A stretch of DNA of 64,000 nt, from positions 984,501 through 1,048,500 of the forward strand of contig CM074760.1 in assembly GCA_037355855.1 (NCBI GenBank). The letters are read 5' to 3'. Positions 31,501-40,683 of this stretch are shown here, piece after piece. Each line of letters opens with the position of its first letter. Positions within the stretch are counted from its first letter, which is position 1. This DNA comes from Pseudo-nitzschia pungens (taxonomy: Eukaryota > Bacillariophyta > Bacillariophyceae > Bacillariales > Bacillariaceae). The notes beneath the pieces were generated by a model, which saw only the letters and a list, made by a program, of their open reading frames with translations, made no database searches and was not told the origin of the DNA. The position numbers and the translations under genes are program-made.

Positions 31501-32515
31501 ATACTTGCCTGTCGAGTGGCACGAGGCATTTTCGATCCAATCCACCAGACGACCGTCCACGAGTCCAGTTTCCTCGCATGCAAATCGATCCAAGAGCACG
31601 GTCGGTATCAATGATATTTCCTTGCGCACGATCCCGAACCTAAGATCATTTGCCAATGATACGCTCATGGACATTCTTTACTTCATGAGCCCTACTCACC
31701 ACGATATCATAATCGATATTGTAACTTTCGAGTTGAATTTTATTGTCAAACGATTTCGAACTCTAACGGGGTTTAAGGGCGAGATCTCTATCATTGGGCA
31801 TTCTCTTGGAAGCATTGTTGCCTGGGATATTCTTGACCATCAAGAAACCGATGATATTGATCCACAGACCGAGTCAACACTCACAAAAGATGACAAATCG
31901 TACCGTTATCCTCAACTCAAATTTCAAACGGATATGGTGTTTCTGCTCGGATCCCCAATCCCGGTATTTTTAATGATGAGGAATCAAGAAAATCCACTAC
32001 CTTCAACATTTGCATTAAACGGTTGCCCAAAAGTATTCAATATTTTTCATCCGTACGACCCTGTAAGCTATCGCATTGAACCGCTCCTCCATCCACGAAA
32101 TGCGGAAATTGAACCCTATATCATGACCCACTGGAATGGTGGCTTCCGCTTTCAATACCAGACAAAACGGCTCTGGAAAAAAATAGTTGATCAGACGTTG
32201 CGGGCCGAAGAAAATATGATCCATAGCCTCGAGTCCGGAATCAAGGCATTGGGACTTGTCGATTCGAGTTTTACAAAAAATAGCCAACTACAAGAAGACG
32301 ATGATTCGTCACATATACTTCTTACAGGATCTTTAAACGGCGGACGACGCATCGATTATATGCTACAAGAGAAGGAAATAGAAAGCGCAAACGAGTACGT
32401 GGCAGCTCTTGCAGCTCATTCTTCATATTGGCTCGAGAAAGATCTCAGCCTTTTTATTGCAAATGAAATTTGCCTAGAGAAGGAGAGGAAACAGATAAGC
32501 AACATCAAACCTTGA
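28502..32515 (+). CDS. DDHD-domain phospholipase (PA-PLA1-like)
   Basis: 1337 residues, single exon, first ATG at 28502. The N-terminal third is basic/Ser-rich and has no recognised domain. Around residue 690 comes the WFLDTP...QPYGEDAQAMLEDAY block that precedes the lipase in intracellular PA-PLA1 proteins. The alpha/beta-hydrolase part starts at LILVIHGIGEM (about 935) and carries the nucleophile elbow GHSLGS with Ser1101. The DDHD region follows (KFQTDMVFLLGSPIPVF, FNIFHPYDPVSYRIEPLL), with Asp and His in the positions thought to complete the triad. Relatives (DDHD1, DDHD2/KIAA0725, SEC23IP, plant SGR2) hydrolyse phosphatidic acid or other glycerolipids at ER/Golgi membranes or lipid droplets. 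Low-complexity Asn/Ala and Asp/Ser stretches lie at 29540-29600 and 30065-30100. Confidence 0.9.
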   Translation: MTAGSAAEGNRQGGTNRRTKSPESTPEMASDDAPQWEKRLSIDTFPKTDDDQAPMLAGQASKEVRRNKALRFAGSNDDWISPSSSSSSSSSGTPSGTGSSPRPLQRTNDRLTSIARTAVRATKEQFWDSNETGIVAAQTAVDRWEDAYVWVRNAVVASSRSVAGIYDASKAGARGLDKGLLVPVRDYLLLPTFGFAEHVVSETSSFLRSEKAERIKTAASRGSAEFVSRTIPFGLGDTVVLPAVKLGAETMKTAWDVARYPVPSPKRVRDTVDFWLNGSKHNLSVCGREIRWYVRRADANIGRTLRRTQWVVLGRGPYETLDDAGRRDVMDHVCDRYLSLGNVGGNDDSDSDGDESDSHSRSHHHRDGTIPLMVARYEFMANVRACNRSLYRDLVETGLLKERGGKSTRDDEWLSERPLYRTHNTDDVFLLREDEGKDQDQDEALPGDGSGASSAFALWFRLPSENGQKPKRDVPWIAFGEAEAKKLEDKYRSILKDTNEDANAAAARGGDSVDRTTGANDKSNANANANEEQRDPSRDPALQQRARAQGHAQRQEPAWESPKYETNSKWYDPDLDRDVLVDQKRYAIRFVRCCPVCRKPHPRDDGEGISRPLHETCGDCRPADGEAEQSLEGESAAGSAAVAIAAAGAGADASPSWRAERLLALPPPLLGLHRPTMWRSYGPDEIRRAVWFLDTPQHGPQPYGEDAQAMLEDAYHFLKWTIESKRIKGLSDCEDGSNGGEIGDDKRDANVLLTVQVPSPDNGEQQLVQFSSLTVATAIGRGLGGAIALFKRRVYRGAYHCFQKDDAEPTKADSAIGKQQAQDVSLPVDEESIWTATTDEALERLRLTIASAETLADEALERLDIDIDYEECFKDVDVVQETEENKESPLQEDESPTLTISKQTTRDDPPSLAFPIEMPRGDVLESDAESSEADHLILVIHGIGEMMKTFDLFGLKKVPTIADCCGYLRDNHTEISGARLAQTFQTNDTTLESKTSERVEYLPVEWHEAFSIQSTRRPSTSPVSSHANRSKSTVGINDISLRTIPNLRSFANDTLMDILYFMSPTHHDIIIDIVTFELNFIVKRFRTLTGFKGEISIIGHSLGSIVAWDILDHQETDDIDPQTESTLTKDDKSYRYPQLKFQTDMVFLLGSPIPVFLMMRNQENPLPSTFALNGCPKVFNIFHPYDPVSYRIEPLLHPRNAEIEPYIMTHWNGGFRFQYQTKRLWKKIVDQTLRAEENMIHSLESGIKALGLVDSSFTKNSQLQEDDDSSHILLTGSLNGGRRIDYMLQEKEIESANEYVAALAAHSSYWLEKDLSLFIANEICLEKERKQISNIKP

Positions 32516-33056
32516 ACATCATACTGAGAGGTCCAAGCTCATTCATTATCATTTACTTCGGAATCGCAAAAAGTCCATCGTTTCAGATTCCAATATCTCA
32601 GACTGTGTTGTGCACAACAGTGCTCAATTCGCAATACACAATAATTAATCATATTTTTTGGAAATGTCTGAACATTATGTAATTTCCTGTCCGTAGATAA
32701 CAATCGTCACTTTGACCCGACAGTTCAGTGATATCCATTCCATCTATTCCATGCTTCGTAGTTGTCTAATACCGTACTCAGAAAATAATCACTACTGTAT
32801 AAAGAGTCGAGAAACCTTACTTCCACCATTAAGTATTTCCAGAAAAAATTACATCGCCAAGAAAAATTTAGCAAAATGCGACCTTTAAATTGATGAAGGA
32901 AAGCTCTCGAGTGCTCCGTACCATGTTGTGTTTCGAGAGAAAGTCAAAGAATTTGGTAGGGATTCGAAAGTTGAATAAAAATTTGGATCACAGAAAACAT
33001 TAAACATGCAAGAAACTGAAGTTCGCACACAGTTGCGAACCGAACATTTCGTGCTT
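32516..33056. other. Convergent intergenic region, no gene seen
   Basis: About 540 bp between the 3' ends of the DDHD and nitrate-transporter genes, AT-rich. AACCTTACTT occurs at 32813. Likely holds both 3' untranslated regions. Confidence 0.55.
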
Positions 33057-35343
33057 TTAAACACCAGGCTTCTCGCATCCAGGGCGGAGGTAGTACCAAA
33101 AGTTGAGAAGACCGCAAGTGATATAGTAGCCTCCAAGTCCGTAGAAGGTGATCTGTGGAGCATCGGCCAAAAGTGCGATAGAAAACATGGTAGGAATGAT
33201 GAAGGCACCGTAGGATGCGATGGCCGACGACCAACCAAGGACGGTTCCAGCTTCTTCGGGAGGGAAGAGGACACCGATGGTACGGAAAGTGGTTCCGTTC
33301 ATGAATCCAGTACAGAGGAAGAGATTGAGGAACAAGAAGATGAACCATCCGTAATTCTTGGTGGGGTCAGGGAGCTCTTTGGATTTCTGGACAAGGTATC
33401 CCTGGGCGAAGGCAGCAATGGTACACCAAGTAATGGCAATCATGGTCATCTTTGCTCCACCGTACTTGTCTGCCATGATACCACCAATGGGACGGATGAG
33501 CGAGCCGACAAAAGCACCAAGCCATGCGACCTTGGCACCGTTGGGGGCGTTGGGATTGGGGTATTCGTAGTTGACTTCCCAAATTCCTCCGTTCGCTTCA
33601 CAAGTTTCTTGATCACCACCGAGGGTGAAGATCTGGTCGGTAACACATCCATCTCCCGTGAGGTATCCAAAGAGATCGACAATCAATTTTGGGAACGATC
33701 CACTGTAGCCGATAAAGGAACCGAAGCACATGATGTATAGCCACGTCATGATGTAGTTGTGTTTGCGTTTGAAGATGACAGACTGTTTGATGACTCTGTC
33801 TCTTGCCTTCTTTGGGGACGCCAACATGAACAAGTGCTCACAGGTGAGAGTGAGAAGGACGAGAAGGAATTTGTGGACGACCTGGCCACCGGGATTGCCT
33901 GTGACAAGTTTGGATTGGCGAGTCATGATTAGCGTGATGACACCAATGAAACTAGCAAGGAATCCGACACATTCCATCCAGTAGAAGTTCACGAGAGAGG
34001 CAAGGTTGCTCTTTTCTCCGTGGTGGGGTTGATTGGACATGAAGAAGAAGGCCAAAATAGACGAGGTAGCACAAAGAGGGAACCAAAGCCACCCAGCATT
34101 TGCAGGCCAGCCAGGAAGTCCAGCTGGGGAGACAGGAGCCCCGCCAAAGGACATGAAGATCGGAGCGAGCAACTGAGTTATAGAGACACCCAAGTTACCA
34201 ATCCCACCATTGTATCCGAGTGCCATACCCTGGAGGCGCTTCGGGTAGTAAAAACTGATATTACTCATGCTGGATGCGAATGCTCCACCACCGACACCAG
34301 AGAGGAGAGCCGCAGCTAGAAGTGTGTTGAAACTGGCATTGGGACTGGAAAGAGCGATTCCAGCAATGATCATCGGAATACAGAGTAGAAGGGATGTGGA
34401 GTAGACAACATTTCTTCCTCCCGACACTTGAGTAAGGAAACTGTTTGGGATACGTAGAGTACCTCCAGATAGTCCGGCGACTCCAGGAAGAAGGAAAAGG
34501 ACGGATCGGTACTGCAGTAGCAATATTGGTTTTGAAATGAACCAAAAGTTGTAAGCGACGTGGAGCAAGAAGCACAAAGATATTATCAGGGGCAACAGAT
34601 TTTTCTCAATTAAATTCAACGAAATCCCTCAAGAATTATCTGCGTACCTGCTTGCCTTGAGGCGATCCCCAATCTTCAAATGGATAGACAGAAGGATCGG
34701 CATCGTGCATCTTTTGAATCTTGGTTGCAATCACTGTTATGTTAAGGTGCCGTGATCAATTTCGGGGTCGTTGGGGTTGGGTTAGGAACGCATCGTGTGA
34801 GATGAGGAGAGTTTCAAAAGCAAACACAATGAAACCATCGTGTAAACAGCTCTTGCCAAAAACGGCTCGATGAAAAGCACTTACCGGACCAGACCAACCA
34901 GACTCCGAAACCGCAGGTAAGGTTGGGAATCGATGCAAGGAGGTTGCGTTTGGCAATAAACTGACCGACGGTCTCCCATTGCTTCTCGTTTTCTGGATCC
35001 TGCGTGTCGAAGGGAAACGATGTAGGGGATGGTATAGAAGAGTTAGTCTCGTACGGGTATCAAAACCAGTTCCTCGGCATTCGTCATCGGTCGCCGTTTT
35101 CTCCTTTTGGACGGACGAACAAACGACGGTATGTGTGACACTTACCCAAGCACTAAGCTTGACCTTGGGGAACATCCATCCTTGAGATTCTTTGATACCA
35201 GCGATCTCCTCCTCCTCTCTCTTGGCGACTTCTTCGCTGTTCTCGTTCTCGACGTCGGCGGCGGGAACTTGCTTGGTGATGATCGACTCACCACGACCGA
35301 TGACGGGTGTCTGCTTTGGTTCTTCGGCTTCGGCTTCGGTCAT
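33057..35343 (-). CDS. NRT2: NRT2 high-affinity nitrate/nitrite transporter (MFS, NNP family)
   Basis: Four exons: 35343-35146, 34999-34885, 34733-34648 and 34511-33057, all GT-AG (introns of 146, 151 and 136 nt), giving about 617 residues. The joins restore a continuous nitrate-transporter sequence (CGFGVWLVWS / VIATKIQKMHDADPSVY / YRSVLFLLPGVAGLSGGTLR). The NNP family signature appears twice, first as ALGYNGGIGNLGVS and later in degenerate form near APSYG-like residues of the C-terminal half. Twelve membrane helices are expected, importing nitrate with protons or sodium at the plasma membrane. An acidic N-terminal extension of about 60 residues (EEVAKREEEE) precedes the core. A loop with DGCVTDQIF and ETCEANGG could hold a disulfide. 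In diatoms NRT2 genes are nitrogen-regulated; I cannot identify the element upstream. Confidence 0.92.
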
Positions 35344-36903
35344 GATTCTACCGTGAATAGATGGTTAGTGTACAGAAAGAAGTGAATGAAAAGGATGGTG
35401 AGTAAGATCCAACATCATGGTTTCTTGCTCGGACTGAATCAAACAATCCATAGTGGTCCGTACTTTTACTTTTTTTTCCTGGTAACTGAGTGAGTTATTG
35501 GAATATACCCTTTTTTTTGTCGGAAGAGGAAAAATTATGGGATATCATCCATCGTAAGAGAGAGATATTACTATTAATATCTTTATTATTCTTTGGGTCG
35601 TACAATTCTTGACGCGCACCTGGGACGGCATATCTGGGTTCAATGTTCTCTGCGTTTCTACCGTGCTCCTAATGTGTTCCTAGATTTGCGAGTGATTGTT
35701 GAAATGAAACTCATTCCGGCACTTTTCTCAAATTTTCGCTTGAGACAACTTTGGGTGCCTCTGGAACTTTGAATTGCGTCGGGAAGTTCTAAATACCCTT
35801 TCGTTCCAGACGGTCAAGAACCATCTTTTTTCGTCCTTATCATCATCTGTCCTTGATCCTCGAAGGAATGAATCATCATCATCATTTCTTTGAAAATACC
35901 ATGTACACGTAATTGGTTTTAAAGTGGTACGGTATTTTGATTGGATGCTTTGCGGACGAGAACCGAGTCGGTTCTCATTATTTGTTTGGGCACCAATACT
36001 AATTTGTAAAAATCTGAAACACGCCAATTGATTAATGTGGATCGCGAGTACCGGATCAAGATTTTTTGTTTCTAACGAAGATTGTTTTTTATAAACGTAC
36101 GTACGACCACAGAACAAAAAGAACATAGATCCATATGATTGCATAGGATGATGCTTCCCGCAATTTCGAATGTAATTTCAAACGCGAAAAGTTCCACGTG
36201 GTTGATGACGAAAATTCCTCCTTTTGTAGGCTCTGAAAGGAACTGACATGGTCTCTTCCTTACCAGGTAACCTTACTTTATCCGTAAACGAGGTGAGATG
36301 CTAAGATTGCGAACTTTTGATGGAATGCTGAACAGAAGGTGTCAACATTTTATTTATAGGTCGCATAAAAAACATCTTTTTGGGGAAACAAAGCATAGCA
36401 TTTGAAAATATGATTGGATTCATCTCATTCCCGGGTTAGTTGATGTCATGAAATGTCATGGCTGAGGACGAGTCTTTCATGGGCATGGATTGGGAAAAAC
36501 GTAACTCCAGAACACTCGACCATGGGAGGCATTTCAATTATTTAGACAAGAACTCGACATGTTGAAGCGCCTTTGATAACATAAATCACTTGTTCCAGAA
36601 GATATACTTGATGCAAATTGCATATCGATGATGATAATACAGCAGTAGAAGTGCTATCCGTCAGCATGAATTTACTTCCGAGCGATGGAATCCCTCTCGC
36701 TCTGCTCTGAGGCATTGATAAGATACAGCTGCACAGAACGCGTAAAATAATTCAGTTGGTAGGTGTTCTGCTTTGCGATAGTTGTTTGCGCATTGGTTTT
36801 GTTTCGAATGCATTTTTCATTCCCGGTGGCAATGGTGGATTTCTTAGCATGGATGTGTCTTTATCAAACCCTTTTTTAACCTCTTGCGTGGAAAATGCTA
36901 CTG
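35344..36903. other. Intergenic, no gene seen
   Basis: About 1.56 kb upstream of NRT2 (so containing its promoter) and downstream of the dehydratase gene. T-rich tracts at 35464-35520, AACCTTACTT at 36269. No coding frame supported. Confidence 0.55.
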
Positions 36904-39008
36904 CTATGGATCACCACATGGCGGAATAGAAGCAATCAACGTCCCACAATCGTCTCTGTGAGAACCATCCGTTAGCGCTCCAAAATGTGCCGAGGATACA
37001 CTTCTCGCGTACTTGGCTAGGACTCCTCTTGTCTTCGTCAGTGGCAGCGGCGGAGGACTCCATTTCTCGAACCGCCGGGCCATTTCATCGGCGGTTACTT
37101 TCATATCGATTGTACGAGCCTCAACGTCGATGACAACAATGTCTCCGTTTCGAACGAGGGCAATAGGTCCCCCGACGGCTGCCTCCGGTGAGCAGTGACC
37201 AATCATGATACCGTGGGTGGCGCCCGAAAAGCGTCCGTCGGTGATGAGCGCCACGTCTCGACCCAATCCTGCTCCAATCAGCGCCGCACTGGTACTGAGC
37301 ATCTCGGGCATGCCGGGAGATCCCCTGGGTCCTTCGTACCGAATGATCAAAGCCGATCCTGGTGCGATGCGACCACCAACAATAGCCCGGAAAGCATCCT
37401 GCTCTCCATCGAAGCAAACAGCCGGAGCTACAAAGTGTTTTACGTCCTTCCCCGAGAGCTTAAGCAGAGCCGACTCGCTAGCTAGATTTCCCTTGATGAC
37501 CACGATGTGATTCCCGAAGGAGCCAGTGGTTGCGCAACGGGACGCACGACGTCTTGGTTGTCAAGGGCCGACAAGGAAGGGTACGCTTCGAGATTTTTTG
37601 CCACCGTTTTACCAGTGCACTGTCATGCATTCCCCGTTTATCAAACCAGCGTGCAAGAGTTCTTTCATGACAATTGGTACCCCGCCAACCCTGTCTAGAT
37701 CACCCATGTGATAGACTCCGTGGGGACGCAAATTTCCCAGCAACGGAATTCTGGACCCGATCTCACCCATTTCTTCAATGGTTAAGGGAATCTCGGCCTC
37801 GTGTGCAATCGCCAGGATGTGCAAAAAGGCATTGGTAGATCCACCCAAGGCAAACACAACCGCGATGGCGTTTTCGAGTGATTTTCTTGTTATGATGTCT
37901 CGTGAGTGTAATCCATTTTTCATCATCGACATTAGTGCCTGAACGGCTTCTTCGCAATCCTTGACCTTTAGGGGATTTAGACTTTCGCAATCATCATTCG
38001 TGTCGTTTGCAGTAGTCCAGTCGACCGGCATGACGACGGGATGGGAAGCAGTTCCCGGGAGAGACATACCCATTGCTTCGACAGCACTGCTCATGGTGTC
38101 TAACGATTGCGCCAAAACAAGACAGGAGGGGTTTGTTAGTAAATTCGTATCCATCCGTAACTATCCCAAAACACCACAAAAGAGGTACAGCATGCATGCG
38201 ATGGCATGGAGCAGTTGGTACGTTGGCATCCAAATTGATGAGAACTTTTTTCGTACTTACTAGCAGTGAACATTGCCGAACAGGTTCCCGATCCGGGAAG
38301 CGAGACGCACTCGATCTTGTGCAATTCCTCGATGTCGATTTGGCCCGTGCCATACGCACCGATCGCTTCCATCACAAAGCCGGGATCGAGACCAGCTCCG
38401 CCCCGCAGCGTCGGGTGATAGCCCGGCTGGGCGCTGCCCGCGTAGAGGGTAATTCCGATGAGGTTAGACCGTGGCAAAGGCATAAGGGTTCCGGGAACTG
38501 TCTTGTCGCATCCACTCAAACAGATGATGCCGTCGGCCATGTATCCATGGTGCATGAGGTCTATGGAGTCGGCTATGAGATCTCTCGAAGGAAGGCTGTA
38601 CTTCATTCCCGTGCTACCGTTGGTCTCGCCATCCGAAATAACCGGCGTGCAGGCAAAGATACTCTTTCCTCCCTGTCGCTCGATGGAATCGGCAATGATA
38701 TCTCCCAACTCTCTCACGCGATTGTTGCACGGTAGTCCGTTGGAATACGGCAGTGCCACCGTGATCACTGGCTTGGAAAAATCATCGTCCGTCCATCCAG
38801 CAGCACGGAGGTTGGCTCGACCACACGCAGCCTTGCTGTAAGAAGCTGGCTCTGTCTCATCTCGATCGGGATCACCGCTGAGCTCGTACGAGTGACGCTT
38901 GGATGTGCTTCCCTTGGCTTCTTTGAGAGCGTCGAAGAGTTTCTGTCCCGCACCCTCTTTCTCCCCTCCGTCGAGGTATTGCCTCCTCCTCCTCCTTGTG
39001 GTCGCCAT
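36904..39008 (-). CDS. ILVD: Dihydroxy-acid dehydratase (IlvD/Edd family), with two compensating frame breaks
   Basis: ATG at 39008. Exon 1 (39008-38261) joins exon 2 (from 38099) through a 161-nt GTAAGT...TTAG intron, giving the family motif [19 protein letters not shown]. Iron-sulfur ligand cysteines are in place: [17 protein letters not shown] and GSGTCSAMF. The end ([38 protein letters not shown]) is more like true dihydroxy-acid dehydratase, which makes 2-keto acids for Val, Leu and Ile synthesis, than like sugar-acid dehydratases. Between about 37612 and 37515 the reading frame is shifted: conserved sequence ([27 protein letters not shown]) continues in another frame, then returns. No signal peptide or plastid motif is present, unlike expected plastid DHAD. 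Divergent from the Gfo/Idh gene. Confidence 0.87.
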
Positions 39009-39621
39009 CACACGAAAAAGTAAAATTCATGGCTAGAATCACAGAATATTTTGCACTTTCTCATCGTTTCTGAAGATTGATTTACACTCGAGAACCCTAG
39101 TGACTAGATCCTCAATTGTGATCCATCATGTCTGTCATTTTTTCTTTGTAGGACGTAGTATACGTTCATAGAGTACCAGGGTACATCCGGTGCGGTGATT
39201 TGAGTAATCGCGCGCGACACAAATCCAGGATGAGAAGAAGATACGTACAGTAAGATTACGGGTAAGTTACTCTTTTTACGTAATTACCGTATTACCATTC
39301 AGATACAAGTACCGGCAAGTTGACCTCTCTCAACAATCGATACCGGGTACATGTTACTGAACATGAAATTCTCAATGGAATGAATTCGAAACCCGAGAAC
39401 ACATAATTTCGGTATTATTTCTGGAATTTGTTGTCGTCGTATCCATTTCGAAAACCGTACTTTTTTGCTGGGGAACAAACTTCCTTCTGTTTGTCGAAAG
39501 AAAAATGAAATCCGTATGCGAAGACAAACATTCAAGAGGGGAGTTTCGTTCGAGTACGGCTGCGACGAATTCGGCATAAGCATTTAAACCCATCTGGGAC
39601 CGAAAGGAACGACCACCTCCG
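39009..39621. promoter_or_regulatory. Shared divergent promoter region, dehydratase / Gfo-Idh gene
   Basis: 613 bp separating two divergent metabolic genes. It contains GTAAGTTAC at 39262 and neighbouring near-palindromic TACGTAATTACCGTATTACC sequence. Whether both genes share control elements is inference from arrangement. Confidence 0.4.
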
Positions 39622-40683
39622 ATGGCAGCAACAGCGCTGAGAGCAGTTTTGATTGGGTACGGGGAGATTTCCCGACGGCAGCACGCTCCGATCATTGATT
39701 CCCGGAAGCCGAGGTTGGAACTCGCTGCAATTGTCGATCCCGTTCTTGCATCGTCCTCATCCGCGCAGAGGGAGAACAACAGTGATAGCAGCGCGGCGCG
39801 AGCAGTCCTACAGGTCGAGGGGAGGACGCTGCCACTATTTTCCACTCTACAAACAGCACTGGAAGGTGCCAACGAAGATTTTCACATAGCGATAATTGCG
39901 TGCCCGCCACAATTTGCTCAAGATCACGCACAAACTGCCCTGGAAGCCGGGATCAACGTGTTTATGGAAAAGCCACCGGGTTTGGACCACCGGCGGCTTG
40001 AACATTTGCTTGATTTGGCAGTGAGCAAGAAGCTTACCTTGTTTACGGCATATCATTCGACGCTTGCCCCAGAAACCGCCCAGGCTAAGGATTGGGTCAC
40101 AAAGAACAGGCATTGGATAAAACATGTGCACATTACGTGGAAGGAATCGGTCACGAAATGGCATCCCGGTCAGGTATGGATCACGCAAAACAAACTCGGA
40201 GCGTTGGATATGCTCATCAATCCCATATCCATGCTGGAAGAAATACTTGGAACCGACTCTATTGATCAGATGACACTCAACGATGAGATTTCCAGTGTAG
40301 TAGTTCCAGACAATTGGAATGGTCCCATATCTGGCTCGGTTTCGTACGAAAGCTCGGCACTGAGGATTACAGCGGACTTTGCATGGAACCACGAAGAAGA
40401 GGACATATGGACGATTTCGTTTCGGTCGGACGAAACAGAGGTGTTCATGGAGCTGTCCGATGGGGGAGCCCAGATTACGATTAATGGAAAGGACATGTCA
40501 AAAGAACTCACGAGCGCTGATGTTTTGCGCCCGGAATATGAAATGCTGTACGATAGATTTGAGCTCCTGCTGAAAACGAGGGATAGTGGGGTTCGGATGA
40601 CACCGCTAAGACTCGTAAACCAATTGCTGGAAAAGAGTCGTGTGACAGTAGGAGAAGAGTACTTCCTGCGAAGCATGGACTAG
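39622..40683 (+). CDS. Gfo/Idh/MocA-family NAD(P)-dependent oxidoreductase (sugar 1-dehydrogenase-like)
   Basis: 353 residues, single exon, ATG at 39622. The N-terminus is a Rossmann fold (VLIGYGEISRRQHAP, residues 9-23) followed by the family's catalytic EKPPG (116-120). The C-terminal half has the family's sheet domain with WKESVTKWHPGQVWI and GALDMLINPISMLEEIL, which resembles D-galactose/L-arabinose 1-dehydrogenases of bacteria. These oxidise the sugar C1 to a lactone using NAD(P). The substrate assignment is tentative; the fold and family are firm. No targeting peptide is obvious, so cytosol is likely. The compact bacterial-looking single-exon gene could reflect horizontal origin, but codon use looks like the neighbours by eye. 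Confidence 0.85.
   Translation: MAATALRAVLIGYGEISRRQHAPIIDSRKPRLELAAIVDPVLASSSSAQRENNSDSSAARAVLQVEGRTLPLFSTLQTALEGANEDFHIAIIACPPQFAQDHAQTALEAGINVFMEKPPGLDHRRLEHLLDLAVSKKLTLFTAYHSTLAPETAQAKDWVTKNRHWIKHVHITWKESVTKWHPGQVWITQNKLGALDMLINPISMLEEILGTDSIDQMTLNDEISSVVVPDNWNGPISGSVSYESSALRITADFAWNHEEEDIWTISFRSDETEVFMELSDGGAQITINGKDMSKELTSADVLRPEYEMLYDRFELLLKTRDSGVRMTPLRLVNQLLEKSRVTVGEEYFLRSMD

Noticed and set aside
36904..39008. Calling the dehydratase a pseudogene because of in-frame stops
   Set aside because: The two shifts cancel and the sequence between them stays conserved in the alternative frame, unlike a decaying gene.
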